In this document: positions 15,839 to 22,418 of the stretch, piece by piece
How the letters are laid out: each line of letters opens with the position of its first letter
How positions within the stretch are numbered: the stretch's first letter is position 1
Assembly (NCBI GenBank): GCA_004557125.1
Contig: SFET01000003.1
Coordinates: 62,001-126,000 of the forward strand
Source of the DNA: Clostridiales bacterium
GTDB lineage: Bacteria; Bacillota; Clostridia; Christensenellales; Aristaeellaceae
Direction of reading: 5' to 3'
Length of the DNA stretch: 64,000 nt
The notes under the pieces: model-generated
What the model was told of the DNA's origin: nothing
Database searches by the model: none
The model's input: only the letters and a program-made list of their open reading frames with translations
Program-made: the position numbers and the translations under genes

Positions 15839-17109
15839 TTTGCTTTATCCTCCTTCGGTGGGGTTGATGGGGTTCCGGACGCGAAGATTCCCGCGTCCTC
15901 CAGTTTTGTCATCGCGCCGTTGATGAGATACAGATCGCCGCCGCGCTCTTCCGGAATCCGGTCGAGGTTTTCCAGCTCGCGGATGTCGTTGGAGGACATC
16001 CAGCCGTTCTGGCGAGCGACAGCATATCCGTTCATGCGGGACTGGTAATCGCCGCGCAGCAGACCTTCCACATTGAACCGTGCGAAGTATTCCTGCTTTT
16101 CGGACGGCAGCAGCAGCGACCGGTGGATTGCCTGTTCCCAGCGGGTGATCCACGGCTGTAGCGTGTACTTGACGAACTCCAGCGATTGCTGCTCGATGTT
16201 CGAGAAGGACGAGCGGTCAAGGTCACCAACCATGTGAAGCGGAACACGGAAAATACGAGCGATCTCCTCAATCTGGAATTTGCGCGTTTCCAAGAACTGC
16301 GCTTCCTGTGGATTGATCGTGATCGGATGGTACGTCATTCCTTCTTCCAAAATGGCGATCTTATGTGCATTGCTGCTGCCCTGATAGATGGCGTTCCAGC
16401 TCTCACGCACACGCTGCGGATTCTTTACCGTATTCGGATGCATGAGCACGCCGCCGGGCTGAGCGCCGTTCTGATAGAAGGAAGCGCCATAGTCGTCACA
16501 CGCCAATCCCATGCCGATGGCCTGTTTCGCCATTGCAATGGGGCTGTAGCCGACCAGTCCGTCAAACCCCAAGCCGGGCACGTGGAAAACGTCCTCCGGC
16601 ATGAGAATGACCGTCGAATCCTTCTTCATCGTGTTCGCGTCCGAATCCGACCGACTGTACTGGTAGAAAATCTGCCCGCGTTCATTCCGGTCAACAGTCA
16701 TCCTGTCCGGCATCAGCGGATAGAGTCCAACGACCTGTCCGCGCCGGTCACGGATGATTTGCGCATAACCATTTCCGTACAGGAGCAGGTGCGTCATCAA
16801 GGTCTCACGGAAAGAAAACGCGGTCATTTCCGTATTCGGCTCGTCATGCAGAATCGTGTACAGCGGATGCTCAGTGGCTTTTTCCTTGCCGCCAGTATCG
16901 TTGTACCGATAGAAGTGCAGCGGCATCGAAGCGATAGCTTCGGAGAGCACGCGCACGCATGCGTACACGGCGCTCATCTGCATGGCGCTGCGCTCGTTGA
17001 CCAGCTTTCCGGCAGCGCTGCGTCCGAACATAAAAGAAAACGCGCTGCCGTTGAGCGCGTTTCGGGGCTTGTCCCGCGCACGGAACAATCCGGAAAATGG
17101 GTTCTTCAT
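15835..17109 (-). CDS. Portal protein, HK97 family
   Basis: 424 residues; the dodecameric DNA gate at the head vertex. Family marks are NERSAMQMSAVYACVRVLSEAIASMPLHFYR near residue 40-70, MLPEDVFHVPG-like LMPEDVFHVPGLG, the NGAQPGG turn, and MVGDLDRSSFSNIEQQSLEFVKYTLQPW. Its start lies just after an AGCGCC-type terminator, with GGGAGGG as ribosome site, so the portal is probably transcribed by read-through from the terminase side or from a promoter not recognised here. The last four bases overlap the protease gene. Confidence 0.95.
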   Translation of the reverse strand: MKNPFSGLFRARDKPRNALNGSAFSFMFGRSAAGKLVNERSAMQMSAVYACVRVLSEAIASMPLHFYRYNDTGGKEKATEHPLYTILHDEPNTEMTAFSFRETLMTHLLLYGNGYAQIIRDRRGQVVGLYPLMPDRMTVDRNERGQIFYQYSRSDSDANTMKKDSTVILMPEDVFHVPGLGFDGLVGYSPIAMAKQAIGMGLACDDYGASFYQNGAQPGGVLMHPNTVKNPQRVRESWNAIYQGSSNAHKIAILEEGMTYHPITINPQEAQFLETRKFQIEEIARIFRVPLHMVGDLDRSSFSNIEQQSLEFVKYTLQPWITRWEQAIHRSLLLPSEKQEYFARFNVEGLLRGDYQSRMNGYAVARQNGWMSSNDIRELENLDRIPEERGGDLYLINGAMTKLEDAGIFASGTPSTPPKEDKAK

Positions 17110-17125
17110 GCTGTCCCTCCCAATG

Positions 17126-17146
17126 AAAAAAGCGCCTCGCGGCGCT
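17126..17146 (-). terminator. Terminator after the 17165-17611 cargo gene
   Basis: Minus-strand stem AGCGCC-GCGA-GGCGCT followed by TTTTTT, placed between the cargo gene and the portal ribosome site. It is one of a set of near-identical terminators closing the cargo genes. Confidence 0.85.
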
Positions 17147-17164
17147 CTTTCCGAGTGTGTTGTA

Positions 17165-17611
17165 TCAATTTACGCTGAAAAGGTATCCGTGCTTCTTTTC
17201 GTAATCGTCGCTCATGAAAGCCTTGCAGCGTCCGTTGATCTCGACCAGCCCTTCGAGCTTGCAGCCTTGCTGGGTGAAAAGCCAAGCCGTCTCGACCGCG
17301 CTCGACCAGCCGGAGCTGAAGGTGAAGCGCTCGATTCCGTACTCGCGGAAGCTGGCGATGAGGGCTTCGACCTTGTCGTCCCAAATGACGTCGCTCAAGT
17401 CGATCAGCTCGTTTCCACGGTCGTGCGCGTCTTCGTAAAGGTCGTAGAGGTTGGCGTAATCCTTGCCCTTGGCTTTGATGCTCTCCAGCAAGGCGTTGTG
17501 GGCGTCGCGGACTGCCTGCATTCCAGCTTCGTCGTTCCTGTCCTTTGCTTCGCGGTAGTTCCTGATGTTCTGCTGCTCCTGTGCGTACTCTCTGGCGAAA
17601 TCGTTCTTCAT
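17165..17611 (-). CDS. Cargo protein of a clostridial mobile-element family, function unknown
   Basis: 148 residues, start ATG behind AAGGAGGCAACCACC. The protein is helical and charged in its first half (YAQEQQNIRNYREAKDRND) and has a compact second half (YGIERFTFSSGWSSAVETAWLF, GCKLEGLVEING). I recognise the FTFSSGWSSAVETAWLF type as common in clostridial mobile elements, but know no function. It is a single-gene unit: repeated leader upstream, terminator downstream, wedged between the large terminase block and the portal, where most phages have nothing. Confidence 0.75.
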   Translation of the reverse strand: MKNDFAREYAQEQQNIRNYREAKDRNDEAGMQAVRDAHNALLESIKAKGKDYANLYDLYEDAHDRGNELIDLSDVIWDDKVEALIASFREYGIERFTFSSGWSSAVETAWLFTQQGCKLEGLVEINGRCKAFMSDDYEKKHGYLFSVN

Positions 17612-17631
17612 GGTGGTTGCCTCCTTGTTTT

Positions 17632-17691
17632 TTGTTGTGTACATGATCGCTCTGATCTGTACATATAGCAAGATAACGGTTGGATAACTCT
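17632..17691 (-). promoter_or_regulatory. Repeated leader, copy 1
   Basis: First of five near-identical leaders. On the minus strand two TTATC motifs lie 11 bp apart (GTTATCCAACCGTTATC), then TTGCTATATG, then the imperfect inverted repeat TGTACA-GATC-AGAGC-GATC-A-TGTACA. It lies about 20 bp upstream of the start of the 17611 gene. No good sigma-A -35/-10 pair is conserved, so a phage factor may read it. Confidence 0.8.
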
Positions 17692-17698
17692 CACCACG

Positions 17699-17719
17699 AA
17701 AAAAGCGCCTTGCGGCGCT
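17699..17719 (-). terminator. Terminator after the 17734-18069 cargo gene
   Basis: Minus-strand stem AGCGCC-GCAA-GGCGCT followed by TTTTTT; lies between the 17734 stop and leader copy 1. Confidence 0.85.
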
Positions 17720-17733
17720 GGGGTTCCGGAGCG

Positions 17734-18069
17734 TCAGTTCTCAAGGATGGCAACGTATCTCGCGTAGTCGTAGCCCTGTGTGTCAATCAAGAGGTTGAGG
17801 GGCTGTCCTTTGCAGGTGACCTTGATGCAGTTGCGCTTGCTCCAGTCGGTGTTCTCGCTGCTCTGCAGCTTCTTGCTGAAGTTGCTCAACCACTCGCGGT
17901 CGTCGAGGAAGCAGCTCGTCAGGTCGTCCCATTCGGCGGGGCTGATCCTTCTGGTTGCTGCGATGCGGTAAGCCTCCGGCTCGTATCCGGTTTCGTGGTT
18001 GGCGGTGCGCTGGAGCTCGTCCTTGAGCTCTTCGAGGGTAGCGGGCTTGTTGATGAAAATGTTCTTCAT
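17734..18069 (-). CDS. Cargo protein, function unknown
   Basis: 111 residues from the ATG at 18069 behind AAGGAGGAACCCCACC. N-terminal helix TLEELKDELQRTANHETGYEPEAYRIAA, then an ISPAEWDDL turn and a beta-rich C-terminal part NCIKVTCKGQPLNLLIDTQGYDYARYVAI. I do not know its function. Like its neighbour it forms a self-contained unit with leader copy 2 upstream and a terminator downstream. It starts directly behind the large terminase gene. Confidence 0.72.
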   Translation of the reverse strand: MKNIFINKPATLEELKDELQRTANHETGYEPEAYRIAATRRISPAEWDDLTSCFLDDREWLSNFSKKLQSSENTDWSKRNCIKVTCKGQPLNLLIDTQGYDYARYVAILEN

Positions 18070-18092
18070 GGTGGGGTTCCTCCTTCGTTTTC

Positions 18093-18149
18093 GTTGTGTA
18101 CATGATCGCTCTGATCTGCACACATTGCAAGATAACGGTTGGATAACTC
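18093..18149 (-). promoter_or_regulatory. Repeated leader, copy 2
   Basis: Copy of the leader beginning on the minus strand right after the large terminase stop codon. It keeps the paired TTATC motifs and the CAGATCAGAGCGATCATG core, but has TTGCAATGTG where the others have TTGCTATATG, so a TATATG -10 element is not conserved. Confidence 0.8.
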
Positions 18150-19751
18150 TTATATGAAGAGCAAACCACGGTCGCCGTCATACACGGAGCCGGAGGAACC
18201 TTCGTTGCGGATTGCTCTGTCCAGTGCCATAACCATCGCCACCGCGCCATCGATTTTCTCCGTGGATTTCGCCTTGTCCATCTTGATCCCGCCAGCCGGA
18301 TCCGTTCGGATGAAGACATTGTCCATGTTCCAGCGAAGCACCGGATGCCCGCCGTGCGCGATGCGCTGTTCCAGCGTGAGCTTCATCAGCTCTTTCGTGG
18401 GCGGGCTCATATCTTTGAAGCCTTGCCCGAAGGGGACGACAGTAAAACCCATGCCTTCGAGGTTCTGCACCATCTGCACGGCACCCCAGCGGTCGAAACC
18501 GATCTCGCGGATATTGTAACGCTCGCCCAGCTGTTCGATGACTTTTTCGAGGTAGGCGTAATGGATAACGTTGCCTTCCGTCACGTTAATCAGTCCCTGT
18601 TTGAGCCAGAGGTCGTATGGAACATGATCGCGCTTCACGCGCAGATCCAGCGTTTCCTCCGGTACCCAGAAGTGCGGCAGGACGATGTACTTGTCGTCGT
18701 CCTCGCCGGGCGGGAACACCAGCACGAAAGCACTGAGGTCGGTCGTGGAGGACAGGTCAAGTCCGCCATAGCATTCGCGCCCTTCCAGTTCTTCCGGATC
18801 GACGGGAAACGCGCAGGCGTCCCATTTGTCCATCGGCATCCAGCGAATTGCCTGTTTTACCCATTGGTTCAGACGCAGCTGCCGGAAAGCGTTCTCTTCG
18901 GCAGGATTCTGTTTTGCAGACTCACAGGCCGCTTTGACCTTGTCAATTCCAATGGTGATACCCAGCGACGGATTGGCTTTCTTCCACACCTTCGGATCCG
19001 TCCAATCCTCGTCGAGCGTTGCGCCATAGATCACCGGATAGAAAGTCGGATCGTGTTTCCGGCCTTCGAGGATGTCCAGAGCCTTCTGGTGCAGCTCGTA
19101 GCATATCGTATTGGTGTCGTTTCCGGCTGTGGTGATGATGAAATGCAACGGATTTTTTCGTGCATCAGACGTGCCGACAGTCATCATCTCGAAGAACTTT
19201 CTGTCCTTCTGTACCCATAGCTCATCAAAGATCAGCGCGGAAACGTTGATGCCGGACTTGCCCGCGACATCCGCAGACACTGCCTTATACCGGCTGTTCG
19301 TCATTTCAAAGTTGATGCTTTTGGTGCTGGGACGGATATTGCAGCGCTTTTCCAGCGCCGGACACAGCCGTACCATATCGCACGCGACATCAAAAACGAG
19401 CGAAGCCTGATCGCGGTCAGCGGCGCAGCCGTAAACTTCCGCACGCTGTTCGCCGTCCGCGCAAAGCATATACAACGCGACAGCGGCGGCAAGCTCGCTC
19501 TTTCCACATTTCTTGGGCACCTCGATGTATGCCGTGGTGAACTGACGGTATCCATCCGGCTTGAGCGTCCCGAAGATGTCTCGGATGATTTTCTCCTGCC
19601 AGTCGATCAGTTCAAACGGCTGCTTATAGAATTCGCCCTTGGTATGTTTCAGTTGTTCGATGAAAGCCACCACGAAGTCGGCAGCGTCTTTGTCGTAATG
19701 CGACGTTTTCAGCATGAACGGGCTGGGCGTATACTTTTTCAGTTTGCGCAT
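18150..19751 (-). CDS. terL: Terminase large subunit
   Basis: 533 residues; the ATP-driven DNA packaging motor and headful/cos nuclease. Walker A is VPKKCGKSE (Lys84) and Walker B is SALIFDELW (Asp176, Glu177), followed by a coupling motif in FIITTAGND. The C-terminal nuclease domain has GGLDLSSTTDLSAFVLV, a conserved GFDRWGAVQ and a late MDKAKSTEKIDGAVAMVMALDRA acid/helix. It is separated from the small subunit by the AdoMet block and the cargo genes, an unusual distance of about 7 kb. An AGCGCC terminator sits just upstream. Confidence 0.95.
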   Translation of the reverse strand: MRKLKKYTPSPFMLKTSHYDKDAADFVVAFIEQLKHTKGEFYKQPFELIDWQEKIIRDIFGTLKPDGYRQFTTAYIEVPKKCGKSELAAAVALYMLCADGEQRAEVYGCAADRDQASLVFDVACDMVRLCPALEKRCNIRPSTKSINFEMTNSRYKAVSADVAGKSGINVSALIFDELWVQKDRKFFEMMTVGTSDARKNPLHFIITTAGNDTNTICYELHQKALDILEGRKHDPTFYPVIYGATLDEDWTDPKVWKKANPSLGITIGIDKVKAACESAKQNPAEENAFRQLRLNQWVKQAIRWMPMDKWDACAFPVDPEELEGRECYGGLDLSSTTDLSAFVLVFPPGEDDDKYIVLPHFWVPEETLDLRVKRDHVPYDLWLKQGLINVTEGNVIHYAYLEKVIEQLGERYNIREIGFDRWGAVQMVQNLEGMGFTVVPFGQGFKDMSPPTKELMKLTLEQRIAHGGHPVLRWNMDNVFIRTDPAGGIKMDKAKSTEKIDGAVAMVMALDRAIRNEGSSGSVYDGDRGLLFI

Positions 19752-19774
19752 TCGTGGCTCCTTTCGTTGTAATG

Positions 19775-19795
19775 AAAAAAGCGCCTTTCGGCGCT
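19775..19795 (-). terminator. Terminator after the 19810-20160 cargo gene
   Basis: Minus-strand stem AGCGCC-GAAA-GGCGCT followed by TTTTTT, located between the cargo gene and the large terminase start. Confidence 0.85.
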
Positions 19796-19809
19796 CTGGT
19801 GGCTGGTGC

Positions 19810-20160
19810 TCAGCCGCGTGCGACTTCTGTCACCCAGCCAACCGTGCGGTGTGCGATGCCGGTGGCTTTTTCCGTAGCCCAGCCGTCTTCGTCAACCATG
19901 TGGACGTGCTTGCCGACCTTGATGAAGCGGAACTCTTCCCAGCCGGGCAGGTTGGTGCGCAGCACCTTCGCCTTGCGGCTTTCGCCGTCGTAGCTCTTGC
20001 CGTCCCAGCCTTGAAAAGTGAACTCGATGCTTTCCTTCGTCTTGGTGAAGAGGCGCTCGAAGTCTTCGCGGGAAATGGTCACGTCCCAAGCGCGGTCGAA
20101 GTGCAGGGTTTCGGCGAGGGCATCGCGGAAGGTGAAGCTGTTCTTGTTGGTGTTCGTCAT
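19810..20160 (-). CDS. Cargo protein, function unknown
   Basis: 116 residues; start ATG behind GGAGGAAAACCACC. The middle is beta-rich with many aromatic residues (IEFTFQGWDGKSYDGE, GWEEFRFIKVGKHVHMVDEDGWATE). I do not recognise a family and see no catalytic motif. It is a single-gene unit between leader copy 3 and a strong terminator, just upstream of the large terminase. Confidence 0.7.
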   Translation of the reverse strand: MTNTNKNSFTFRDALAETLHFDRAWDVTISREDFERLFTKTKESIEFTFQGWDGKSYDGESRKAKVLRTNLPGWEEFRFIKVGKHVHMVDEDGWATEKATGIAHRTVGWVTEVARG

Positions 20161-20181
20161 GGTGGTTTTCCTCCGTTCTTT

Positions 20182-20241
20182 TTGTTGTGTACATGATCGC
20201 TCTGATCTGCACATATAGCAAGATAACGGTTGGATAACTCT
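20182..20241 (-). promoter_or_regulatory. Repeated leader, copy 3
   Basis: Near-identical to copy 1 (TGTGCA instead of TGTACA in the first half-site). It precedes the gene starting at 20160, with about 20 bp between. Confidence 0.8.
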
Positions 20242-20254
20242 GCCATGACGACCG

Positions 20255-20272
20255 AAAGCGCCTTCCGGCGCT
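20255..20272 (-). terminator. AGCGCC hairpin after the 20287-20466 gene
   Basis: Stem AGCGCC-GGAA-GGCGCT as in the other units, but followed by only TTTC, so a weak terminator or RNA end. Confidence 0.6.
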
Positions 20273-20286
20273 CGGTCTGGGCTTGT

Positions 20287-20466
20287 TCAGAACTGCTTGA
20301 TGGTGACGTTGTCGTCCGCGTCGAAGCGGACGGTGTAGCGGGTTTCGTGCCCGTTCCTGTCCTTCGTGATCACCCTGATGTCGCCCTCGAATGCGCGGTA
20401 CATCCGGTCGATGTGCTCGCCTTCGGGCAGCTGGCTGCGAATCTGTTTGATTTGCTTTTCCGTCAT
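20287..20466 (-). CDS. Small cargo protein (59 residues)
   Basis: 59-residue gene with start ATG behind AAGGAGGACGCAACC. The protein opens TEKQIKQIRSQLPEGEHIDRMYRAFEGDIRV and ends in strands ETRYTVRFDADDNVTIKQF. No family recognised. It is the second gene of the copy-4 unit, 13 bp after the 20480 stop, and is followed by an AGCGCC hairpin. Codon use and the well-placed ribosome site support it despite its size. Confidence 0.7.
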   Translation of the reverse strand: MTEKQIKQIRSQLPEGEHIDRMYRAFEGDIRVITKDRNGHETRYTVRFDADDNVTIKQF

Positions 20467-20479
20467 GGTTGCGTCCTCC

Positions 20480-20731
20480 TTATCCGAAAATGGTCATCAG
20501 GTAGTCCAGCACCTTGATGGTGCCCTTGTCCTGCGCGTCGATGTCCAAGCCCCTGTCGTAGTTGAAGGTGATGTTGCCCTTGGCGTCCTTGACCATCAGC
20601 TTGGAAATCCTGCTACCGTTCCATCCGAACTCGGCGCTGGGCTCGTCGTAGTGCTTCACCCAGAAGCGGTAGCCCTTGTATTCGCCCTTTTCCCAGTCTC
20701 CGTTGGCGTATCCGAATGCGTTCTTCTTCAT
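20480..20731 (-). CDS. Cargo protein, function unknown
   Basis: 83 residues; start ATG behind GAGGACAACACC. The pattern GEYKGYRFWVKHYDEPSAEFGWNGSRISKL followed by a beta strand and NYDRGLDIDAQD is one I associate with small accessory proteins of clostridial conjugative elements; its function is unknown to me. It is the first gene of a two-gene unit driven from leader copy 4. Confidence 0.72.
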   Translation of the reverse strand: MKKNAFGYANGDWEKGEYKGYRFWVKHYDEPSAEFGWNGSRISKLMVKDAKGNITFNYDRGLDIDAQDKGTIKVLDYLMTIFG

Positions 20732-20751
20732 GGTGTTGTCCTCCTCGTTTT

Positions 20752-20811
20752 TTGTTGTGTACATGATCGCTCTGATCTGCACATATAGCAAGATAACGGT
20801 AGGATAACTCT
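20752..20811 (-). promoter_or_regulatory. Repeated leader, copy 4
   Basis: Near-identical to copies 1 and 3, with TTATCCTACCG in place of TTATCCAACCG between the two TTATC motifs. It precedes the two-gene unit 20731-20287. Confidence 0.8.
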
Positions 20812-20825
20812 CCATAACGAGCAGA

Positions 20826-20843
20826 AGCGCCCGTGTGGGCGCT
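20826..20843 (-). terminator. AGCGCCC hairpin after the DUF4314 gene
   Basis: Stem AGCGCCC-ACAC-GGGCGCT, followed on the minus strand by TCTGC with no U-run. It is placed like the other unit-closing hairpins. Confidence 0.55.
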
Positions 20844-20857
20844 GGTGCCCGCTGGCA

Positions 20858-21472
20858 TTATCGCCAGCGTCCGTCGAAGGTCTCGCCGTCCGGATAGCCT
20901 TCCGCGTCGTAGTAGTTGACGCGCACCCATCCGTTCGACTGGTAGGTGCTGATTACGATGCCGTCGTGGCTGATGCTGACCATGACCGTTTCGCCGTCTT
21001 CGTTCTTTCCGGAGTACGCCATTTCAGAATCCCCGTAGCGCTGCATGAGCGTTTGGCGTCCAGCGCTGGTCGTGAATAGCTGCCTGTCACTGTCGGGGAT
21101 GCTTTTCAGTAGCTCGCGCCGTTTCTCTTCGGAGAATCCGGCAGCTTCCAGCGCTTCGCGGATTCCGCATTCGGGGCAAATGTCGGTCTGGTTGTCCTTG
21201 CGGGAAAGCGCCGGATGTCCGGCGTAGGGTTTTCCGCAGATCGGGCAAATCGGCAGCTTCCGGAAGCTATCGACACCGGGCACGCAGCCCAGCGAGCTTC
21301 CGTTCTGCCACGCAATGTGGACGGTTCCGATATCGTCCACCGCGATGACTTTTCCGAGGGTGCCCGCAGGAGGAGCGAAAACGTCCTCCATGCGAATGAG
21401 CTCGACTGCCGTTCCGGCAGGATAGCGCTCACGGAGCGCCTGAATGGCTTCCTTGCTGGGAGTACGCATCAT
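20858..21472 (-). CDS. DUF4314 domain protein with zinc ribbon
   Basis: 204 residues. The first 70 match DUF4314 (RTPSKEAIQALRERYPAGTAVELIRM, FAPPAGTLGKVIAVDDIGTVHIAWQNGSSLG), a small beta-barrel typical of conjugative elements. A zinc ribbon follows (CPICGKPY ... CPECGIREAL), then a helical linker and a C-terminal beta part. The start ATGATG overlaps the stop of the upstream gene and has GGAGG seven bases ahead, so the two genes are translationally coupled. No function is established. Confidence 0.8.
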   Translation of the reverse strand: MMRTPSKEAIQALRERYPAGTAVELIRMEDVFAPPAGTLGKVIAVDDIGTVHIAWQNGSSLGCVPGVDSFRKLPICPICGKPYAGHPALSRKDNQTDICPECGIREALEAAGFSEEKRRELLKSIPDSDRQLFTTSAGRQTLMQRYGDSEMAYSGKNEDGETVMVSISHDGIVISTYQSNGWVRVNYYDAEGYPDGETFDGRWR

Positions 21473-22260
21473 GCGCTCACCTCCGTTTCTGCGCCAGTCG
21501 TGGGCGAAGTCTGGGACGAAGGTCGCCTCCCTGGCTTGGGTGCGCCGTTTCGGAAGGCGCTGGAGCCTTCCAGCTTTTCCAGCAGGATTTTGCGGTAGCG
21601 CTTGAAGCCGTCGCCGATGAAGCCCAGCCGGAGCAGGAAGCAGCGGAATGCGTACTTCTCGTTGTCCGTTTCCTTGTCCTTCGCAGTGATGCGCTTGCTG
21701 TTCTTCGCCATCGCGCAAAGCTGAACGATAAGATTCATGTATGCCTGCGCGTGGTCGGCGTCGATCTCGCCGTGGAACCAGGGGAAGCTCACGCGGTCTT
21801 CCGTGACCTGCACCGGCAGGAGCTCAACGCCCAGCGCTTTCGTCAGGAGTGTCCGCTTGCTGGCAATCAGGTCGTGCAGCCGGTTCAGGCTGGCAGCGTC
21901 GAAGCCGTCCATCGGTAGGCTGACCACCAAGTCCGTGATGGGCTCGTCGTCTTCCGGAGCTTCGTCAGTGGTTTCGGGTTCGTTGGGCTGTTCGGGTTCT
22001 TCAGGCTGCTTGGGTTCCGGCTTGCTGACCGCTTCCGGCTCGTAGCCGCGCTCCATAAGGGCTTCGATCAGCATCTCGACTTCGTCCGAATCCATCATGT
22101 CGTCGAAGGTAACGTCGCCGTCGCGGCTGACCGTGTAGTCGCCAACTTCGTAGGCGTAGGAAGGGGTTCCGAGGTAGCGCGGTTTGCATTCAAGCAGCTC
22201 CGCCATCGTGTAGACCAGATGCTTTCTGGCTTCTCCGGAAAGGTGATAATGGAATGTCAT
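21469..22260 (-). CDS. Conserved mobile-element protein (often labelled 'virulence protein')
   Basis: 263 residues. N-terminal block MTFHYHLSGEARKHLVYTMAEL, then KPRYLGTPSYAYEVGDYTVSRDG, an acidic Pro/Glu linker, and a C-terminal core with AKDKETDNEKYAFRCFLLRLGFIGDGFKRYRKILL. I recognise this from clostridial conjugative elements where it is misleadingly called a virulence protein; the role is unknown. The message has a leader with four hairpins, the last covering the ribosome site. It starts the largest unit of the repeated-leader set. Confidence 0.8.
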   Translation of the reverse strand: MTFHYHLSGEARKHLVYTMAELLECKPRYLGTPSYAYEVGDYTVSRDGDVTFDDMMDSDEVEMLIEALMERGYEPEAVSKPEPKQPEEPEQPNEPETTDEAPEDDEPITDLVVSLPMDGFDAASLNRLHDLIASKRTLLTKALGVELLPVQVTEDRVSFPWFHGEIDADHAQAYMNLIVQLCAMAKNSKRITAKDKETDNEKYAFRCFLLRLGFIGDGFKRYRKILLEKLEGSSAFRNGAPKPGRRPSSQTSPTTGAETEVSA

Positions 22261-22266
22261 GGGTTC

Positions 22267-22357
22267 AACCTCCTTTAATTTGGGAGGTTGGATTGCCTTT
22301 GGCAATCCAAGTCGCCTTTGGCGACCGAGGCAGTCAAATCAAAGATTTGAGTGCCTC
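22267..22357 (-). promoter_or_regulatory. Four-hairpin 5' leader with masked ribosome-binding site
   Basis: The transcript from leader copy 5 folds into four adjoining stems: 22327-22357 (14 pairs, one mismatch), 22311-22325 (GTCGCC), 22288-22310 (TTGGATTGCC), all with AAA loops, and 22267-22289 where AACCTCC pairs with GGAGGTT, the ribosome site of the 22260 gene. The last two stems share two bases. This suggests translational control. Confidence 0.7.
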
Positions 22358-22360
22358 GCC

Positions 22361-22415
22361 TGTGAACACATGATCGCTCTGTTCTGCACATATAGCAAGA
22401 TAACTGTGTGATAAG
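22361..22415 (-). promoter_or_regulatory. Repeated leader, copy 5 (most diverged)
   Basis: Keeps the TTATC-N5-GTTATCTTGC part and the AGAGCGATCATGT core, but has TTATCACACAG between the TTATC motifs and GAACAG for GATCAG. It begins just after the stop codon of the radical SAM gene. Confidence 0.75.
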
Positions 22416-22418
22416 CCG

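Noticed and set aside
17632..22415. The repeated leader as a DnaA-box replication origin because of its TTATC motifs
   Set aside because: The motifs match the DnaA box only in part (TTATCCAAC, TTATCCTAC), always lie just before cargo genes, and there is no initiator gene or AT-rich unwinding region nearby.
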